Virus record (IMG/VR): IMGVR_UViG_3300042319_000676
Span: 1-29,470 of that record
DNA length: 29,470 nucleotides
Source of the DNA: a virus
Direction: 5' to 3' (one strand)
The position numbers were made by a program, and so were the translations under genes. Under the pieces are notes generated by a model that saw only the letters and a list, made by a program, of their open reading frames with translations, did not search any database and had not been told where the DNA came from. This document shows, piece after piece, positions 28,255-29,470 of this stretch. The first letter of the stretch is position 1. Each line of letters begins with the position of its first letter.

Positions 28255-28276
28255 TGTCAGTGGTCAATGGTATAAT
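28255..28276 (+). promoter_or_regulatory. Early promoter 15 (TGTCAG-N10-TATAAT)
   Basis: 21 nt before ATG 28298, the shortest leader; AAAACGAAAGG present. Confidence 0.8.
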
Positions 28277-28297
28277 CAAAACGAAAGGCGGAACTCA

Positions 28298-28642
28298 ATG
28301 GCTAAAGCGAACGAATTCAAAGCAGCAGAAAAACTAACAGACTATCTAAACAATGCTAACTTCTCCCCTGCCGTAATGGCAAATGTATTAACAACTGAAC
28401 ATACCTTATACACCCAAGACAGGCTAATGGAACTAGTTAGATATATTATCCAATACAATTCCCTTAGATTAAAGTCAGAATGGGACAAGGGATACACATC
28501 CGAAGGATTGCTTCTGGCTGATGCTCTCAACGATATGATTGAGGCAAAATACGGGGCGGTGGATAGAAACCTAACTATTAAATCCCTTGAAGAAACAAGA
28601 GTAAGAGATAGCAAATACATAATGGATCTAGATTCATTCTAA
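28298..28642 (+). CDS. Hypothetical helical protein (114 aa)
   Basis: MAKANEFKAAEKLTDYLNNA, NFSPAVMANVLTTEHTLYTQ, DRLMELVRYIIQYNSLRLKS. All helix by appearance, with a repeated NNANFSPAVMANVL-type block common in small actinophage proteins. Last gene of the early block, followed by a strong terminator. Function unknown. Confidence 0.8.
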   Translation: MAKANEFKAAEKLTDYLNNANFSPAVMANVLTTEHTLYTQDRLMELVRYIIQYNSLRLKSEWDKGYTSEGLLLADALNDMIEAKYGAVDRNLTIKSLEETRVRDSKYIMDLDSF

Positions 28643-28657
28643 TATAACTTCCCCTAT

Positions 28658-28695
28658 GGGGCATATGGCTTTAATTAGCTATATGTCCCATTTTT
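28658..28695 (+). terminator. Strong intrinsic terminator closing the early block
   Basis: A 13-bp stem GGGGCATATGGCT/AGCTATATGTCCC with two G-U pairs, loop TTAATT, then ATTTTT. Confidence 0.85.
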
Positions 28696-28799
28696 GTATG
28701 CCCATCTTATGGGCCAAATTTCTTCTTTACGACGCATGTAAAAATACGCTGGAATTTGTATGCATATTGAATAAAATCTGTCAAAATCTGTATAGAATA

Positions 28800-28814
28800 T
28801 CTCATTATATGAGA
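28800..28814. promoter_or_regulatory. Palindrome TCTCA-N5-TGAGA, copy 2
   Basis: TCTCA-TTATA-TGAGA; same arms as at 20844. Operator candidate. Confidence 0.45.
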
Positions 28815-28906
28815 CAAATTATACAGAATTAGACATAATTTTTTGCCATAAATATGGGCCAAAATTGCTCTTTACGAACAAATAAAAAAATTTCCTGGAA
28901 TATCTA

Positions 28907-28935
28907 TTGACAAATATTGGCCAATATGCTTTATA
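28907..28935 (+). promoter_or_regulatory. Sigma70-type promoter with palindromic spacer
   Basis: TTGACA, 17-bp spacer, TTTATA. The spacer contains the perfect 14-bp palindrome ATATTGGCCAATAT (28914-28927), a likely repressor site. Confidence 0.55.
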
Positions 28936-29006
28936 TAGGCCCTATTGACATTATGACCCATCAAATGGTAACGTTCCATTACATAGATATGTTTAACTAT
29001 ATATAA

Positions 29007-29070
29007 TGATAGTATTTGGATCTAAATTGATAGTATGATTCTCCACTTTACTCCACAATACTCCACTAAA
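29007..29070. repeat. Iteron-like direct repeats
   Basis: TGATAGTAT at 29007 and 29028 (21 bp apart), then three 10-bp units CTCCAC(T/A)(T/A)(T/A)A at 29041, 29051 and 29061, in AT-rich sequence. Pattern fits protein-binding iterons or an origin; unproven. Confidence 0.5.
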
Positions 29071-29133
29071 TAAGCCTCTAGGAGGCTGATACAAGGGAGA
29101 TAAAAGGAGGGGGGATATAATGGGTAAGAGCTT

Positions 29134-29319
29134 TTAAGACTCTAATTGTCTGCCTATTTGTGCAGCTTTCTTTCGCACCTTATCTGCTGCATCTATGGTA
29201 TGTTCAATTGATTGTTGAAAGGATTTGCACATTTTGCAGAGATCGAGCATATCTGGGTATTTAGCCCATGCTGCCTTATTTGTCTCTATTGAACATGTCT
29301 TGCACATTGGAGTACTCAT
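29134..29319 (-). CDS. Small zinc-binding protein (61 aa)
   Basis: Start at 29319 (MSTPMCKTCSIETNKAAW), with AGAAAG as SD; an upstream ATG is in frame but lacks one. C6 and C9 (CKTC) and C28 and C31 (CKMC) form a four-Cys zinc site, followed by a long helix (SFQQSIEHTIDAADKVRKKA). CxxC-x18-CxxC with a helical tail resembles small phage recruitment or HNH-like zinc modules, without the HNH residues. Confidence 0.75.
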   Translation of the reverse strand: MSTPMCKTCSIETNKAAWAKYPDMLDLCKMCKSFQQSIEHTIDAADKVRKKAAQIGRQLES

Positions 29320-29416
29320 GTTATATCTTTCTCTAGTAACCAAGGATGTTTATCCCTATAGTACTATTATACTCCTTTGTCTCCCCCGCCTTAAAGATAT
29401 GGGGTAGGGCTGTCAC

Positions 29417-29470
29417 TCATTTTGCTGAGCATGTAAGGCATATAAATGGGTCATCATCTTGCTTGACATA
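29417..29470 (-). CDS. C-terminal fragment of a Cys-containing gene (cut by window edge)
   Basis: Frame open from the right edge and ending at 29417: KQDDDPFICLTCSAK. CLTC is a possible half zinc site. Too short to identify. Confidence 0.4.
   Translation of the reverse strand, partial: YVKQDDDPFICLTCSAK

Larger units (their letters stand above)
28643..29133. other. Non-coding repeat-rich region
   Basis: 491 bp with no open frame I accept. Holds the terminator, two related GGGCCAAA-type segments (28711-28757 and 28856-28901), a TCTCA palindrome, a sigma70-type promoter with an embedded palindrome, direct repeats at 29007-29070 and the hairpin AGCCTC/GAGGCT at 29073-29087. Confidence 0.7.

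Noticed and set aside
29120-29137. Five-codon frame MGKSF after AAAAGGAGG
   Set aside because: The ribosome site is excellent but the frame is too short to support as a gene and it overlaps the end of a convergent gene.

Overview
The window is most likely part of a tailed dsDNA bacteriophage genome. It has a long leftward run of tail-fibre-type structural genes, a holin-like gene, a class II (B12-dependent) ribonucleotide reductase, a secreted lysozyme-like hydrolase, two tRNAs and a dense rightward block of very small genes. The DNA is AT-rich. A DUF7455-type zinc protein, a DUF932/TIGR03299 protein, an Lsr2-type DNA-binding domain, TGTGA-N6-TCACA (Crp/GlxR-type) sites and a leaderless start all point to an actinobacterial host, perhaps a low-GC freshwater lineage. 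That host assignment is inference.

Layout. (1) 1-9417, minus strand: fn3-repeat tail protein with a PFFP-repeat C terminus, a 1023-aa fibre with an Mtd-type N-terminal domain, then seven more fibre/adaptor proteins. (2) 9489-11729, minus: EF-hand holin-like protein and nrdJ. (3) 11948-14709, plus: exported lysozyme operon, then after an intrinsic terminator a TylF-like methyltransferase and a 2OG-Fe(II) oxygenase. (4) 14716-16206, minus: two hypothetical genes, four microproteins not longer than 53 aa, tRNA-Ile(UAU) and a near-perfect parS site. (5) 16207-16738: divergent control region. (6) 16739-28642, plus: about 40 small genes in short operons joined by TAATG or ATGA overlaps, plus tRNA-Asp and a probable structured small RNA. 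(7) 28643-29470: terminator, iteron-like repeats and palindromes, then two leftward Cys-rich small genes, the last cut by the window edge.

The unusual biology lies in the control of region 6. Fifteen promoters share one architecture, TGTCAG, exactly 10 bp, then a TATAAT-like -10, usually followed by a leader carrying AACGAAAGG before the ATG. Three of them lie inside coding sequence. Many are preceded by a palindrome TGTGA-N6-TCACA, and four intergenic regions also carry hairpin-rich blocks with a pair of DnaA boxes (TTATCCACA, 21 bp apart in three of them). A terminator-ended ncRNA candidate at 24990-25131 contains an 11-nt complement of the shared leader. I infer a regulon that could read host DnaA and cAMP-receptor-type regulators and be tuned post-transcriptionally by a phage sRNA. 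Each link is testable but unproven here. Most small genes have no function I can recognise.
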